Positions 12,569 through 24,510 of a DNA stretch of 64,000 nt are shown piece by piece. Source of the stretch: Eumeta japonica (Eukaryota > Arthropoda > Insecta > Lepidoptera > Psychidae); contig BGZK01000187.1 in the NCBI GenBank assembly GCA_005406025.1, forward strand, positions 310,001-374,000. The letters run 5' to 3'. Both the position numbers and the translations under genes were made by a program. Every line of letters starts with the position of its first letter. The first letter of the stretch is position 1. The notes under the pieces were generated by a model. The model worked only from the letters and a program-made list of their open reading frames with translations, searched no databases and had not been told where the DNA came from.

Positions 12569-13812
12569 AAGTTCCTGAGAATGATTCAGATGAAGAGAAT
12601 CAGCATGATGAGACATATGTTCCTGATGTAGCGAGTGATTCTGAAGATTCATTTGAGGACACCATGACTTTGTCCCCAGAAGCAGAAGACATCATCTCAC
12701 AGGAAAGTGTTGAGAGTCTACCAGAAAAACGTGTTAGGCGCAAACCGGACTTCTACCAAAGTGCGAACATGTGTGTAGAAATGTTAGATGAACATATTTC
12801 TCTTAGTGATGCTATGAATGGATCTGAAAAAGATCAGTGGCAAAGTGCTATGCAACAGGAACTGGAATCGTTTCGCGATAATGATTCGTGGGAACTAGTG
12901 GATAGGCCAAGTGAAGGTACAATAGTTAAAAATAAGTGGGTGTTTAAAAAGAAACATAACACTGAAGGTGAAGTGCGTTATAGAGCTAGACTCGTGGCCA
13001 AGGGCTTTACCCAGAAAAAGGGCGTAGACTATAATGAGACATTTTCACCAGTTTTAAAGTACTCTACATTCAGGTTATTGTTAGCCTTAAGTGTTGAATT
13101 AAATTTGAAAATTAATCATCTTGATGTACCTACTGCATTTCTTAATGGTTTTCTGCATGAAACTGTTTACATGGAAATACCTGAATATTCAAACATTGTA
13201 AATTGTAACAGTAAAGTTTTAAAGTTAAAGAAAGCCATATATGGCCTTAAGCAGTCAGCAAGAGCCTGGTACACTCGTGTTGAAGATTGTTTGTTGAAAT
13301 TAAATTATAAAAGGTCGAGTTATGAACCATGTCTGTTTATGAAGAGTGATAAAAATGTAACAATTTACATAGCATTGTTTGTTGATGATTTTTTCGTGTT
13401 TTATAACTGTCAGAATACTTATGTAGAGTTAATAAATGAGTTGGTAGCAAAATTTAGAATAAAAGACTTAGGTCAAATCAAGCAGTCTTTGGGTATGCAT
13501 ATAAATGTTAGTAAAGATTGTATTACTGTAGATCAACAGCAGTTTATTGAGAGTATTTTAAAGAAATTTAATATGACTGATTGTTCTAATTCAGATACAC
13601 CTATGGAAGTAAATTTAAAATTGCAAAAGGATGTGAAAAGTAAAGTAGTACAAAATATCCATATCAACAGTTGATTGGTAGCTTGATGTTTTTATCTGTG
13701 CTCACGAGGCCAGATATTTCTTTTAGCGTTAGTTTTCTAAGTCAATATAATAATTGTTTTAGCGAAACTCATTGGAAACATTTGAAACGGTTATTAAAAT
13801 ATTTAAAGAAAA
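12569..13812 (+). CDS. pol: copia reverse transcriptase (pol part 2)
   Basis: The RVT_2-type reverse transcriptase copies element RNA into DNA. The frame starts with an acidic linker, passes 'NKWVFKKKHN' and 'RLVAKGFTQKKGVDY' (about 12930-13030), and holds the first catalytic aspartate in LDVPTAFLNG (13123) and the paired aspartates in FVDDFF (13384-13389); the usual YVDD is FVDD here. 'AIYGLKQSARAWY' (about 13237-13275) is a copia hallmark. The frame shifts near 13653, right after 'VVQN', and the RT C-terminal part ('LTRPDISFSVSFLSQYN') continues in the next frame until another change at an A-run near 13812. No stop codon occurs within any true segment. Confidence 0.93.
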
Positions 13813-14330
13813 CAAAAGTTATGGCTTAATATATAGAAAGACTGGATGTAATCTTTGTGGATTTGTTGATGCTGATTGGGCATCTTGTACATTGGATAGA
13901 CGATCATATACTGTTTTTTGTTTCATTATGTCAGGGTCAGTGATTTCATATGAGGCTAAAAAGCAGAAGACTAGCACTTTCCAGTACAGAAGCAGAGTAT
14001 ATGGCTCTATCCGAATCTTGTAAAGAAGCTGTATATCTCAGGAATATATTAAGTGAACTAATTGAATTGGATGAAAATGTGCCAATGTGTTTGTATAGTG
14101 ATAATCAAAGTTCCATTAAATTGGCAACTAATCCATTGTTTAATAATAAGCGTACTAAACACATTGACACAAGACACCATTTTGTTAGAGAATGTGTATC
14201 TCAAAAGAAAATTGTAATTAAATATGTATCAACCTCAGAGATGCCAGCTGATATATTTACTAAAAGTTTAAGTTCAAATAAGCACTACAAGTTCCTAAAT
14301 GCAATTGGCATGTCTGAAATTGAGAAGTAA
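13813..14330 (+). CDS. pol: copia RNase H (pol part 3, C-terminus)
   Basis: RNase H removes the RNA strand during cDNA synthesis. The segment reads 'GFVDADWASCTLDRRS' (first aspartate at 13868-13876), then changes frame near 13970, and goes on with 'LSSTEAEYMALSE' (glutamate near 13990), 'YSDNQSSIKLA' (aspartate near 14098) and the C-terminal 'TKHIDTRHHFVRE' and 'MPADIFTKSL' motifs, all standard for copia. The stop is TAA at 14328-14330, 80 bases before the right LTR. The change at 13970 fits two missing bases; the protein on both sides is intact. Together with the two preceding entries this is one pol region. Confidence 0.92.
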
Positions 14331-14410
14331 AGTACATTTTATGGTATAAGTTTTTGATTTTCGTTATAGTAGAGTTATTTGGAAGTTTAGATTATTTTGT
14401 TAGGTCAGGA

Positions 14411-14533
14411 TGTTATTTAGATTTACTTGGTAACAAAATAATTAACTATGTATACATACTAGCGCCATCTACCGTATGAATGAAAAATAAATAGTTGTGA
14501 AAAAGGGGTCGAACTGAACACTGCGTTTTATTA
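14411..14533 (+). repeat. copia 3' LTR (123 bp)
   Basis: Identical to 10202-10324 at every base and followed by TAAAT (14534-14538), the right copy of the target duplication. The poly(A) signal AATAAA is at 14486-14491. The bases just before it (AGGTCAGGA, 14402-14410) are the only polypurine-like tract available and make a weak one, interrupted by T and C. Confidence 0.95.
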
Positions 14534-15240
14534 TAAATTAACATCGCGAGGGGGCGGCGGCTCGGCGGTTGAGTGCCTGCCAGCCGAGCGGTATCGAGAT
14601 CGGTATCGAGTCTTTAGCTCGAGTCAGATTACATCACAGGCTGTGTGCCTCGGAGGGCGCGTCGTCCGGATCCGCCCACGACGCTCACGGCTCTCATGTG
14701 ATCTCAAATAAAAAGATCGAGCGAAGGTATGCCCCGGCGGTGGGATGATTGAACCCGGTACAGCAACAGCCCAAAACGAATTAACATTTACAGTGTGATA
14801 TGTCATGAGGCAGGAACGGCCCCGCTATTAACGCGTAGTAAATCGTGAAGGTTTTCCACTACCGAACGCGAGCGCCTACTGCGATGATGAAAGCGAAATC
14901 CGTATAAGCATTAATCTTTTAAATAAGACAATTTATTAGTTCTGGGCTCCGAGATCTTACGCGATAATTACCGTATAGATGCGTTCGTAAGATTTGGTAA
15001 CAAATAGATTTATGTGAGATTAATGCAATCAACAAAGACTTTTTTTTTTGTTAATGTACTTACTGTTTGTCTCTGTCGGTCTCCGTTTGAAATTATAGGT
15101 TTTGACGAGTTGAAATTTTATACGTGTTTTTTGAATATATTTTTCATTGTAATTAGTGTGATAAATTATTCTTTCAGTACATATAACTTTCAATATAACT
15201 GTAAATCAAAGACAAACATATTACCACTTCTGACTTATAG

Positions 15241-15243
<3 letters not shown>
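14534..15243. other. CpG-rich noncoding flank right of copia
   Basis: 14540-14900 is CpG-rich and continues the island broken by the insertion. A short string around 14745-14760 resembles a reversed B box, but I could not find a matching A box. From 14900 on the sequence is AT-rich without coding signal. Confidence 0.55.

Positions 15244-15315
<72 letters not shown>
15244..15315. repeat. (AT)n microsatellite, 72 nt
   Basis: Uninterrupted alternation of A and T over 72 bases. An apparent 100-codon frame running into it codes isoleucine-tyrosine repeats and is an artefact of the repeat. Confidence 0.97.
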
Positions 15316-15318
<3 letters not shown>

Positions 15319-15439
15319 CACGATATAGCTAGGATCGATATGAGACTACTAAATATTTTCTACAGCCTTACGGGATAAAACAGGTTGCAATCGTTACTGT
15401 TTACGTATTTTATACGCCACACGTGCAATTCTTATTTAC

Positions 15440-15612
15440 CCCTTGAAATGTGATTTTTTTTTTCAATGTTGGCTTCACTTTCAACGGGTGGTATGTTTGT
15501 TGAATAAATAAATGTGCCTATCTAAGCTAAGAAAATCTCATTAATACGTCCCGGGGTTCGAATCCACAACCTACTGATAGGGCATCGCATGTTTTACCAC
15601 TGGGTTACTACT
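15440..15612 (-). mobile_element. tRNA-derived SINE remnant
   Basis: Read on the minus strand, CCCAGTGGTAAAACATGC (15587-15605) resembles a tRNA A-box/D-arm and GTGGATTCGAACCCCGG (15551-15568) a B-box/T-arm, at tRNA-like spacing. The body then runs to lower coordinates. A pol III head followed by a tail without tRNA structure is the design of a SINE. A true tRNA gene is unlikely, since no closed acceptor stem is visible. Confidence 0.6.
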
Positions 15613-18475
15613 ACTTTTGAGATACTATTTTCGAATTTCAAATATTTAAATTTGCAACTTTCACTACGGGACGTTAAAGCTATCGTCGTGTGCCGTAGAT
15701 AACGACCATATATAAATTAAAGTGTAAAATACGTCTCTTGTAGACAAAATATAGAACGAATGTTCGACTAATTTCAGTATTTTTCAATATATCAACCGTG
15801 GTATAAACTGAATGCATGTATTATTTTGTTTCCCAAATAAATTAACCTAATTTAGAATAATATTTTATTGTTAAAATTTATTACGAATTGTAGAATTGCC
15901 TAACGTGTCGTTAGGGAATTGTCGTGGATACCTACATTCAAGTATGAGACTACTTGAATGTAGATAGCGACAGACCAAAATCATAACTTGTCTCTTTTTA
16001 CTGTCCCCGAGATAATATTTATACACGGTCGAACTATGTCCGTTTGCGAGGAGACTATTAGACGAGGGCCGAGCGTACCAAATTTCCGGCTGTGAATATC
16101 TATTTAGTACGTAGAGAGTTGCGTTGGACGTTGAGCATTAGCGAAATATACGCCAATTAAGCTCCTCGCAGATGGATAGGATAACACGCGCTGTCTAGAG
16201 AGCGATCTGATGGCCGCAGCCGGCCGCTACATGCCGAATGTAACGGCTCATTTAATTAACGAACTCGTTAATCTTATCGGTTATCAATTTTATGGCGTAA
16301 CTAGCTGTGTCCGCCGACTTCGTGCGTTTATTCTAGAAGTTTAACCGATTTTCCGTGAGCCGATCTTGAGGAAGTAAAACCGATGTGGTGCCACAAACTA
16401 CGCTCGGGTTAGCTGCGAAAGCCCCGTGAATTTTCGAGTTAGTGTCTCCGGAGTTTAGGCTGTTCGAACAGGCAGAAAAGTTCTTATTGTATGCCCTTAC
16501 ATTCCTTATATCGCCGGCATCAGTTTTTGGCAAATATTTCTAATGTAAAAGACATTACGGTCTGCAGTTTTAGTTAATTAGACGATTTTGACGTTCAAAA
16601 TGCAGCGCTGACATGCGAGGGGTATGTGGTTCATAATTCGTAAAGAGGCTAAATCGTTGTCATTATATTCGTTTCCTTTCAGAATGTGTTTTTGACTAAA
16701 GAAAGTATTTAAAATGACGACGATTGTAATTAATATATGATGAAAATTATTCACTGTATAACCAGAGGAATATATTATAAGTGTACGTACTATTTATTTG
16801 CGAAAATAGAGTTAAAGACCGTAAGAAGTCCTGTGTTTTTTTAGATTTAGAAACCTGCGGACCACCTACAATTTTTGGTTTGTGAGATAAAAACTTAAAA
16901 AATATATAAGTATTGAGAATTTCGTGAAGGTTTTGATTTTGGTATCATATAATTTTTCCGTAAGACTTGTTGTAGAGATTAGTTTATCATAAAACGCTTT
17001 TCAATATTTTGTTACTGTTGTCGTAAGAAATATCAAAATGGCGAATCCGTATTGATTTAAGCGATAGTCAGCGTAAAACGAATTGCGGAAACGAATTAAT
17101 ATAATTAAACTGAGGTCAAAGAGATTAAAAACGCGAACAGTTTTTACCATAAAATTGGAATGCAAACTTCTCTAAATAGGCACAAAAATGAAATGATTGT
17201 ACTTAAATATTTCCATGACGTATGTATTGATAAAGTTCTTTTATTTTATTTTAATGTCATATCGTTTCCATTCATTTTCAGTTTTTCGTACAGTCATCAG
17301 ATCTATCGGGATTCATGTCCAACAAGTTTAAAGCCTAATAAAACTCCATCGATCTCCAAACAGACTAAAGTTGATGAGGTTTAAACGAAAGGGGACACAT
17401 TGAGAAACATCGTATTTCTAAAAAAAGATCTATGGTAATATCGCTCACGGTTTGTTTTGCAATAAATATGTTTCTGCAATAGAATATTACCGAGATTAGT
17501 GATGCATAGCAAACTGTCGCTTATAATAATAAGATTTCACCAAAATAGTTCGTTGGCGTGGCCGCTTTTGCCACCCGCATTGTCGGCCACTAGACCGCGA
17601 CTTCTGTGTGCAACTCGTTTGAAATATGATTATTGTTTTGATAGCGAGCCTAGGTTTGACGGTGGCAAGTAGAATCTTGTACCTATGAATTAAAACCTGG
17701 TAATTTTGTTGTTTATTTGCAGTTTTTAGTAGTTCTGTTTGGTTGATTATCATCGGGTGAAGCTTTGTAATCAATATGACAAATTAGATAGACACTCGTT
17801 TTCGTTACTTTGTAGATATACAACATTATTAGTTGCGAACATCCATTGGAAAATCTCACGTCAACTTTGATATTCAAAGGGCACAAATATTATAATATAT
17901 TTTTTTGCTATTAACCGTACCGAACAAATTTAATTAAATAAGAAAAAATATAAAAAAATATGGGGAAATCCACATCTCACCGACGTAATCGATGTTTTTG
18001 GAAGCTTGAGTTTTTTTTTTTAAATGCGTCACGTAAATGGTGGGCACCGTTTTTGTTCGGGGCCTACGGTTGAAATATTAAAAGGTGAGTCACAGCACTC
18101 TGTGGTATTTTACAAGGCCTTTGTGCAGATGTAAGTGCTGTCGTTGGTGTTATTAAAATTTTATTGATCGCCATCTCGCATTAACGGTGTCGGGATCAAA
18201 TTGCGTGATATCTCATTTCTTTTATCTGGGCACAGTTCAAACTGTACAGAATATGCGACGATTGTATTTTCAAAACATATAAAGGTACCGGTCCTGCTTA
18301 TTTCGAATTCAATAAACAAGTTTTAAAATAATTATGGTAACAGAAAATGTTTTTTTTTTTAGACTTGATAGAAAAAAAATACCTTCCATTCGCGAAGAGG
18401 TAAGGGACCAGACCGAAATTTGACCCGATGATTCGGTTCCGAACAATCGGGATTGCTTTAATTTTTTTTATATAT
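15613..18475. other. noncoding stretch
   Basis: CpG-rich between about 16000 and 16530, AT-rich elsewhere. The small frames, including about 90 codons on the minus strand at 17496-17774, show no family motif or start context. Nothing further recognised. Confidence 0.55.
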
Positions 18476-18800
18476 CCCCTCGACTATGGTACATAAAAAA
18501 TTGTATATAGTATAGTCGAGGGGCAAACAAACAGGCGAGCCATCAGAGAGTAGATGGTCACCGCCGCTCATAGACACTCGCAACACCGAAGGAGTAACCA
18601 ATGTGTTGCCGGCGTCTTGGGAAGGAACAGGATTTCCAATGGAGGGGAATCTGGTCGGTGGAAGGAGAGAGGCGCTTGCACTCACTGGACGAGACGCAAC
18701 AGCGGTAGCTGCTAATTCACGTTCTTATTCTGTGAGAGTGTGGTATATCACCACTCCATATTTTTGTGCTGCAGCCAAGTTGACCACAATATGGTTGTAT
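18476..18800 (+). repeat. lepidopteran dispersed repeat with leading hairpin
   Basis: The text from 18524 ('GGCAAACAAACAGGCGAGCC', then 'CACCGCCGCTCATAGACACT' and 'GTGTTGCCGGCGTC') matches my recollection of a repeat that is very common in moth and butterfly genomes. Just before it a stem-loop is seen: CCCCTCGACTAT at 18476-18487 and its exact reverse complement at 18512-18523, with partial further pairing inside. The right edge near 18800 is approximate. Frames on both strands here are not genes. Confidence 0.6.
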
Positions 18801-21800
18801 CGCAGTAAAATTGTCACGTTTAAACGAATTGTTATGTAATCTTTGACTTACTACCATCGATGTTTAACCATCAAAATGACATATCCCTTTTGATTTACTT
18901 ATTCACAATATTCTCCCTTTATCCCTTATTTAGTCGGTTGGTTAAATATATATAAACGAGAACGCTTCGAAATGGCGGCTATGAACTTCCTCGTCTTCGT
19001 TGACAGGACCAATTACAGGTTTTCCTTGCAATTATTTGTGTATCATGGATTGTACTAGAAAAAGGAGGTGTTACATTTAACGAAGTACTAATAACAGCGT
19101 ATACAATTCGGATTTTCACATTCACACACACGCACATACACACACACACACAAAGTCTCGTTTGTGTTATCAGTATTCGAGTGCGCGCGCATATTCAAAC
19201 AATCCAAATGCATGATGGCGTACGGACAGTTCGACCTGTTTTCTCACGAGTAGATGCGTAGGTTTCGTTATGCACATTTTTGTTTCACAAAAAGAAAAAA
19301 AGCCAAAAGCGTGCACGGCACAAACAAACCACGCCGCTTTGAAACGAATAATTACCCTTTTCTACTCGAGCCCGTTCATTGCTCCAATTTGTCATCACTT
19401 AACTACGATAGGCGAATCGAAGCTTAATATTCACGATATTCATGGAAATTTATAACAATTTAGATTAGTAAATTATATTTTGTAAAAAGTTTTATTTTCT
19501 CTTTCTCTGTATCTATCTCCGAAGGAAATAATAAGTTAAACGAAAACGGGGTGAAATCGATTTTTCAGTAACCACGATAATAGAAAGTTTACGCGTTCGA
19601 GACTTTGATGAAAATTAATAACGTTAATGTTTTATTTAAATAATAATAACAATATACAAGCAAAGGTCGGTGGCAGTGGTCGGTTAGAGGCCAAGGCGTT
19701 CGCCAGCGAAGCGCTGGTTCGTGACTGTACTCGAGAAATGCCCATATCGATGTCGGCCGGGGGACAATAAACAATCGATATGCGCGCACTGACAGCTCCA
19801 CGAGACTCGCATGGCTGATGCGCACGCGTCGCCGCATGCAGATGAGCGATACTCACGTTTAGGGATCGATTTACACATTGATTCAATGCGAGTTTTATGT
19901 TATTCTGTATTTAGAAAATAGACGTTATGGAATTAACCGCCTATAATACAGCGACTTACTATTCGGCGGCTATTTCTCGGCATTCGTGAGGAATTTAAAT
20001 CCCCGTATTATACAATAAAAATATATAAATGTAATAAAAATGACAAAAATAAATATATATGGCAAAAAAAACAATTCATTTCAAGACAATAATAATAATA
20101 TTTTTTATGATAATTGAAAATATTTTTTTTATCAGGAGGAATTATTTAAAAATGTTGCTTCCACAATTAATTTATTGTCTTTTATATAATTTGCATTTCT
20201 TTTCGATTAATTCATTTTATAATGTGGTATAGTAAATAAATAATGAGAGGAATGTAAATCCAAATTTAAACGTTAGACCTTTTAAGGTTCATAACCAATT
20301 ATTATTTGTAGTTTCGTCATGTTCATCCGTCTGTGTGTTACAACCTTATAACTCACTACTCATATGTAAAACGCCACACAATTTTTGTAATAACAAGTAT
20401 TAGAAACAAAATTAGACCTACCTTTACATATATGAAATTAGAGCTGAAAATTGTTTTTCGCGTACACCATTGTGTGGAGTGTTATTTTATAGATCGTCGA
20501 AAATACTTCTTAGTAAAATGGTTCTTAGTAATCTCCTGCCTTAGGAACATACTCGGCAGCTTATTACATTCCAAATTTGTTAATATTTATACCTTTTCTT
20601 CAACTTCTCAACTCGAAACTTTAACAACATTTTTAAAGCTTTATAAAGACCTTCGACGAAACTTATTATCATCAAAATTTGTTCATAAGTCGATGGATAT
20701 TCAATGTTATCCAATGGTGATATAGTCATCGGCCCATATGAACACATATGTGACTTTTGGTACATTGCTCACCTTTAAAATATATATTCGTGCCGCGATT
20801 ATAATACAATTTTTTTATTTATGATCAATTATGGGATGTCCGTTTAATCTAAACTTGGTATGATTGCTTATTTGACTTCCTTGCATTCGTTCATACGGAA
20901 CGTTTATTGTGGGAGTTCAACTTCCGTTCTCGGCCGGTTTGCAATTTCTCTTCTTGTTACACATTTCAAATTAATAACCGTTAATTCTTACATGGAATTG
21001 TTGCGAAATTACGTAGCGGCGTTTCGCATTCGATAGTACTTCGTTATTCACGCCAACGTCGAGATCGTAATGGCTTTTAAAAGGTATTAATTTGATTTTA
21101 TTGAATACAAGAGGATCCTTAAACCGGTCAACGGAACGTGAAAAGCGAACGTTGAAATTTTATTTTATCTCGTTTTACTCGTGTTCCCTGATATAAGATA
21201 AGCGGAATGGAGTGAGTTTTAATAAACATGCCAGTGAATTTTAATGAGAGACGCAGACGGGTCGACATTTCTGTAAATATTTAAATTACGGCTATAAAAA
21301 TAAATCGAGCCCGATGGCAACTTTCAGGCTATCTTACTTCATTCTCGTCTACCGCGTTCGACGTGCTGGAGACGGACAAGCACCTGTAAGACTGAAAATC
21401 ATTAGCCTTTTTACTGCATCGAAGCATTGCGATCGGCGGAGAGAAGTCATCGTGCAAGTTGGCAACTATATAAATGAATTTTCTGATACCATCGATGTGG
21501 TGACATTATAATCAAGACCGGACCGATCTTATAGCGATAGAGATCAACGCTCGACGGTATTCACGCACGCCCATATTTCTAAGAGCGTTCATCCGCCCCG
21601 GCGCTGGCCCTGCGCCGCGCTTCATTAAGTTACAAAACACCGACGAAACCGCCAGTGGCCCGGCCGCGACGGCCACGATACGAATTACTACATGTAATCC
21701 ATATTTATTGAGGAGAAAGCGGTGTCATTTCTTAAGCCTTTGCCCATCGGACGTGAATAATAAAACTGTTTTTACCGGACTACAGCCGGCGGAGGAAGTA

Positions 21801-23649
21801 GGCGCCCGCTTTTGAATTTACGATTAATTTGATTGTAAATTACGGTATACGAAGAGGGCTTCTACGGTGACGCGTAAAAGGATGTATCAAAGTTACGTTC
21901 CGAGGTTGTTTAATGGGCTTTTTCATTCAAGACACGAAAGATAGGGAAGGCGTATTTCGAGACTAGGCACATGAGGACATTGATTTTATGCTCTCCAGAT
22001 TTAAATGACGGCCTAAAAGGTAGATTATCAAATATTAAATTTAAGTATAGTAGTAAATTTGGAGAAGTCAAACCTAAAATCATCAGAGTTACAGTGATGA
22101 CGTAGTCCTTGATACGTCAGTTCGCTTATAGAAAATGCGTGTTTGAGTTCCCAAACCTACACCTACACAATATGATTGAAGATTGAAAATTATGTTGAAG
22201 ATATACTTCAGTCTTCAGCAACACGTAGAGCCAAAGGTGTATTGACGTCAGAGGCAACGTGGGTACTATAGCCTTATACTCACTGCTTTAAAGGGATATT
22301 ATACTAGACGTTTGCCTGTAAAATGTGTTATGGATTTCTGCGAATAACACCTCACGCAGCAGGATATTATACTACCCGATTTCCAATAAGTGACCCGTAC
22401 TCTAATTAAGGCTGTGTAATAAAACTTGGGAGTAAGGGTTCCGATTTAGGGTGATCGTCGTCGTTAGGTAGCATAGGGTCGTCCCAATCTGTCTAGGTAC
22501 CTAAGCACTCTGTCGATCGGGTAATGTGATTACTTTTTTCCATCACATTTTTCGTTTAATATTGTATACACTTCTTGATTTTTAATGCTATGTATTTAAA
22601 ATAGTGATTTAAAAAATAGAAAAAATTACGTCTATAAAAATATTTACATAGTAGTTGTTGTCGACTTATTTATTATTATATATATAAAACATTATTTTAC
22701 GTTACATAATATAGATTACCGTCTATGTGTTTAAATGTATCATTTTTGTTAGTCATTTTAAATAGTCTGTGGTCTGCTTATGGTAGATTTTATTATACCT
22801 TTTTTCTTCGAATCAAAACCTGATTTTCACATCTAAGAAGGTTCGAACACCTTAATATCCAATGCAGGTGCTAACAATTATTATTGATGAAGACTTTATA
22901 AGGCAACACAGCACTTTCTGGTTCACCGAAGTGGAAATTAAGGCCAATAACCGACGTGGGGCACCTATCGATAAACAGTTGACCGACAAAACCACGGCGC
23001 CGTATTCAAAGCAAACAGGAAGACAATAGGCAGATAATCCTCTAGAATCCATTGAAGTTGCCGCCAGATGAGACCGCATTGTGTATCTGTGTTAGGCACC
23101 TACTTAAACCAGAACAATAGTATCACATAAAATGGGGTCGATGAAATGAAAAGCACACTTTATTTCATATTTATAATGGAGAATTATGATAGGGTCGACA
23201 TTAAAAACATACTATTCAAGTTGTTTTGTAAATATAAATGTTGTAAACAATTACTGTCCATTATAATCTACATAGACACACACAGTATTTGAAGTATTTC
23301 GGTGAAATTTTGAGATTACCCCAAGGTTCCATATCATCCTGGTAGTCTGTGGTCTCTTAGAAGTTTTGTAATTGAATTAAATTTGTTGTTAAGAATATGG
23401 AGTATAACACAATTAAAAAATATATATGTTTAGTGTTTCGGTGTCTCTGTTTCATAATAGTTTCATTCGGGGCTCTGTATTTGTACGGAAGTATTTTGGA
23501 TTTTCTAGTTGTATGTAACGATTTTTAAATTTAAAAACCTAGAAGTAAACTATGATTGAATTCAAATATGAAAATTTGAGTCCACGTTCAGGTTGCTTAT
23601 AGTTTTATAACATTTCTTTATACTAGTTAGGTTGTATAATACTAGATTT
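18801..23649. other. noncoding stretch with CpG-rich islands
   Basis: An imperfect (CA)n tract lies at 19117-19152. CpG-rich islands are at 19670-19860 (overlapping minus-strand frames there are composition effects), 21300-21860 and 22920-23090. Between them the DNA is AT-rich with A/T runs. No gene, RNA gene or element end is recognised. Confidence 0.55.
19117..19152. repeat. imperfect (CA)n microsatellite
   Basis: Mostly CA dinucleotides with a few interruptions (TT, CG, AT). Confidence 0.9.
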
Positions 23650-24287
23650 TATGATTATAAATAACATATAAGTAGATAATTTTCTGTCGTCTGTCCATGC
23701 GTTTGTGCATGCTAATCTCCACAACGCCACAACCAATTTGGATTTAGTTCTCAATGATGTATTGAGATAACATCGAGCTAACATGCAATATTCATTTCAT
23801 TTAAATCAGTTCATAAATAAAATAAAAAAGTTAATTTTAAAACGTATTTCCCGCGCTCGTCGTGGCACTTACACAAGTCTGAAGAAAAAGCGTTGCCCGA
23901 CTGTTTTATCGGCGAATACTGGTCAAATGATTGTACTATTCTTGTTTCGGTTTTGATCACGTGTTTGTATCTACAACACAACGGGCGTATAATCTATAAT
24001 GTACATGACCACTCAAATGAAAAAGTGAAAACGAGAGCAGGAGGATCTACAAGGCTTTCTTATGTCCATGAAGCGGCGGGAGGAAGTCTATACATATATA
24101 ATGAAAATAGGTTGTCTTTGTTCGCCAATCACGTCAAAACTACTAAACGTATAGACATGGGACTGGGACCATTCGATGCGGAATGATTTGTAGATGGTTC
24201 TAGGCTACTCATTTTTTGAATTCCGTAAATCCTTCGCTATTTTATTTATAAATAAAAATTACCCAGCGAAGCGGGCGGGACAGCTAG
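23650..24287 (+). mobile_element. Helitron-like non-autonomous element
   Basis: The right end, GCGAAGCGGGCGGGACAGCTAG followed by T, has the GC-rich 3' subterminal sequence and terminal CTAG before T that are known for lepidopteran Helitrons, which insert between A and T and make no target duplication. Text around 23690-23760 ('TCTGTCCATGCGTTTG' and 'CGCCACAACCAATTTGG') also looks repeat-derived. The left end is not resolved; no Rep/helicase frame is present. A 97-codon frame inside is not protein-like. Confidence 0.5.
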
Positions 24288-24424
24288 TTAGTTTATAAAC
24301 ACGACTACTTGGTTTCATGCAAATTAAATTCGACATACATTATGATTTCAAATCAAATTTAGAAATTAGAAATAATATATAACACTATCATAAAATAATA
24401 TACTAAAAAATGAAAAAAACGTTA

Positions 24425-24470
24425 AAATGTTTACTTAAATTAAAAGTGTTTTTGATTTAAGTAAACATTT
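24425..24470. repeat. perfect 16-bp inverted repeat
   Basis: AAATGTTTACTTAAAT at 24425-24440 and its exact reverse complement at 24455-24470, separated by 14 bases. It sits 7 bases before a second hairpin and about 140 bases after the Helitron-like end. Confidence 0.9.
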
Positions 24471-24476
24471 AAACAA

Positions 24477-24510
24477 ACACGGTATCCAAATACCGTGTGC
24501 TTTTTTTTTT
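24477..24510. repeat. 9-bp hairpin followed by a T-run
   Basis: ACACGGTAT (24477-24485), loop CCAA, ATACCGTGT (24490-24498), GC, then a run of twelve T. In bacteria this would be called an intrinsic terminator. In an insect genome it is more likely part of a foldback element, or a pol III stop if any transcript enters from the left. Confidence 0.75.

Larger units (their letters stand above)
10202..14533 (+). mobile_element. full-length Ty1/copia LTR retrotransposon
   Basis: A 4332-bp element that copies itself through RNA and inserts with its own integrase. Seen directly: 123-bp direct repeats at both ends (10202-10324 and 14411-14533) without a single difference, TAAAT on both sides as target duplication, a primer-binding site just inside the left LTR, and the order gag, protease, integrase, reverse transcriptase, RNase H. 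Integrase before reverse transcriptase is the defining copia order. Catalytic residues are present in every domain. Identical LTRs mean a very young insertion. Coding frames change seven times (near 10980-11010, 11151, 11195-11230, 12568, 13653, 13812 and 13970) with no in-frame stop between changes. Clade within copia is not assigned. Confidence 0.96.

Noticed and set aside
13974..14023. Programmed ribosomal frameshifting as the cause of the copia frame changes
   Set aside because: Copia elements use one continuous frame, and seven changes in both single- and two-base steps within conserved domains do not fit a recoding signal.
15014..15328. 104-codon plus-strand frame ending in an isoleucine-tyrosine repeat
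   Set aside because: The second half is the (AT)n microsatellite and the first half is AT-rich without motifs.
15551..15605. Functional tRNA gene on the minus strand
   Set aside because: A and B boxes are recognisable, but no acceptor stem closes and a SINE-like body follows.
24477..24510. Bacterial-type intrinsic terminator
   Set aside because: The shape fits, but the genome is an insect's; a bacterial terminator has no role here.
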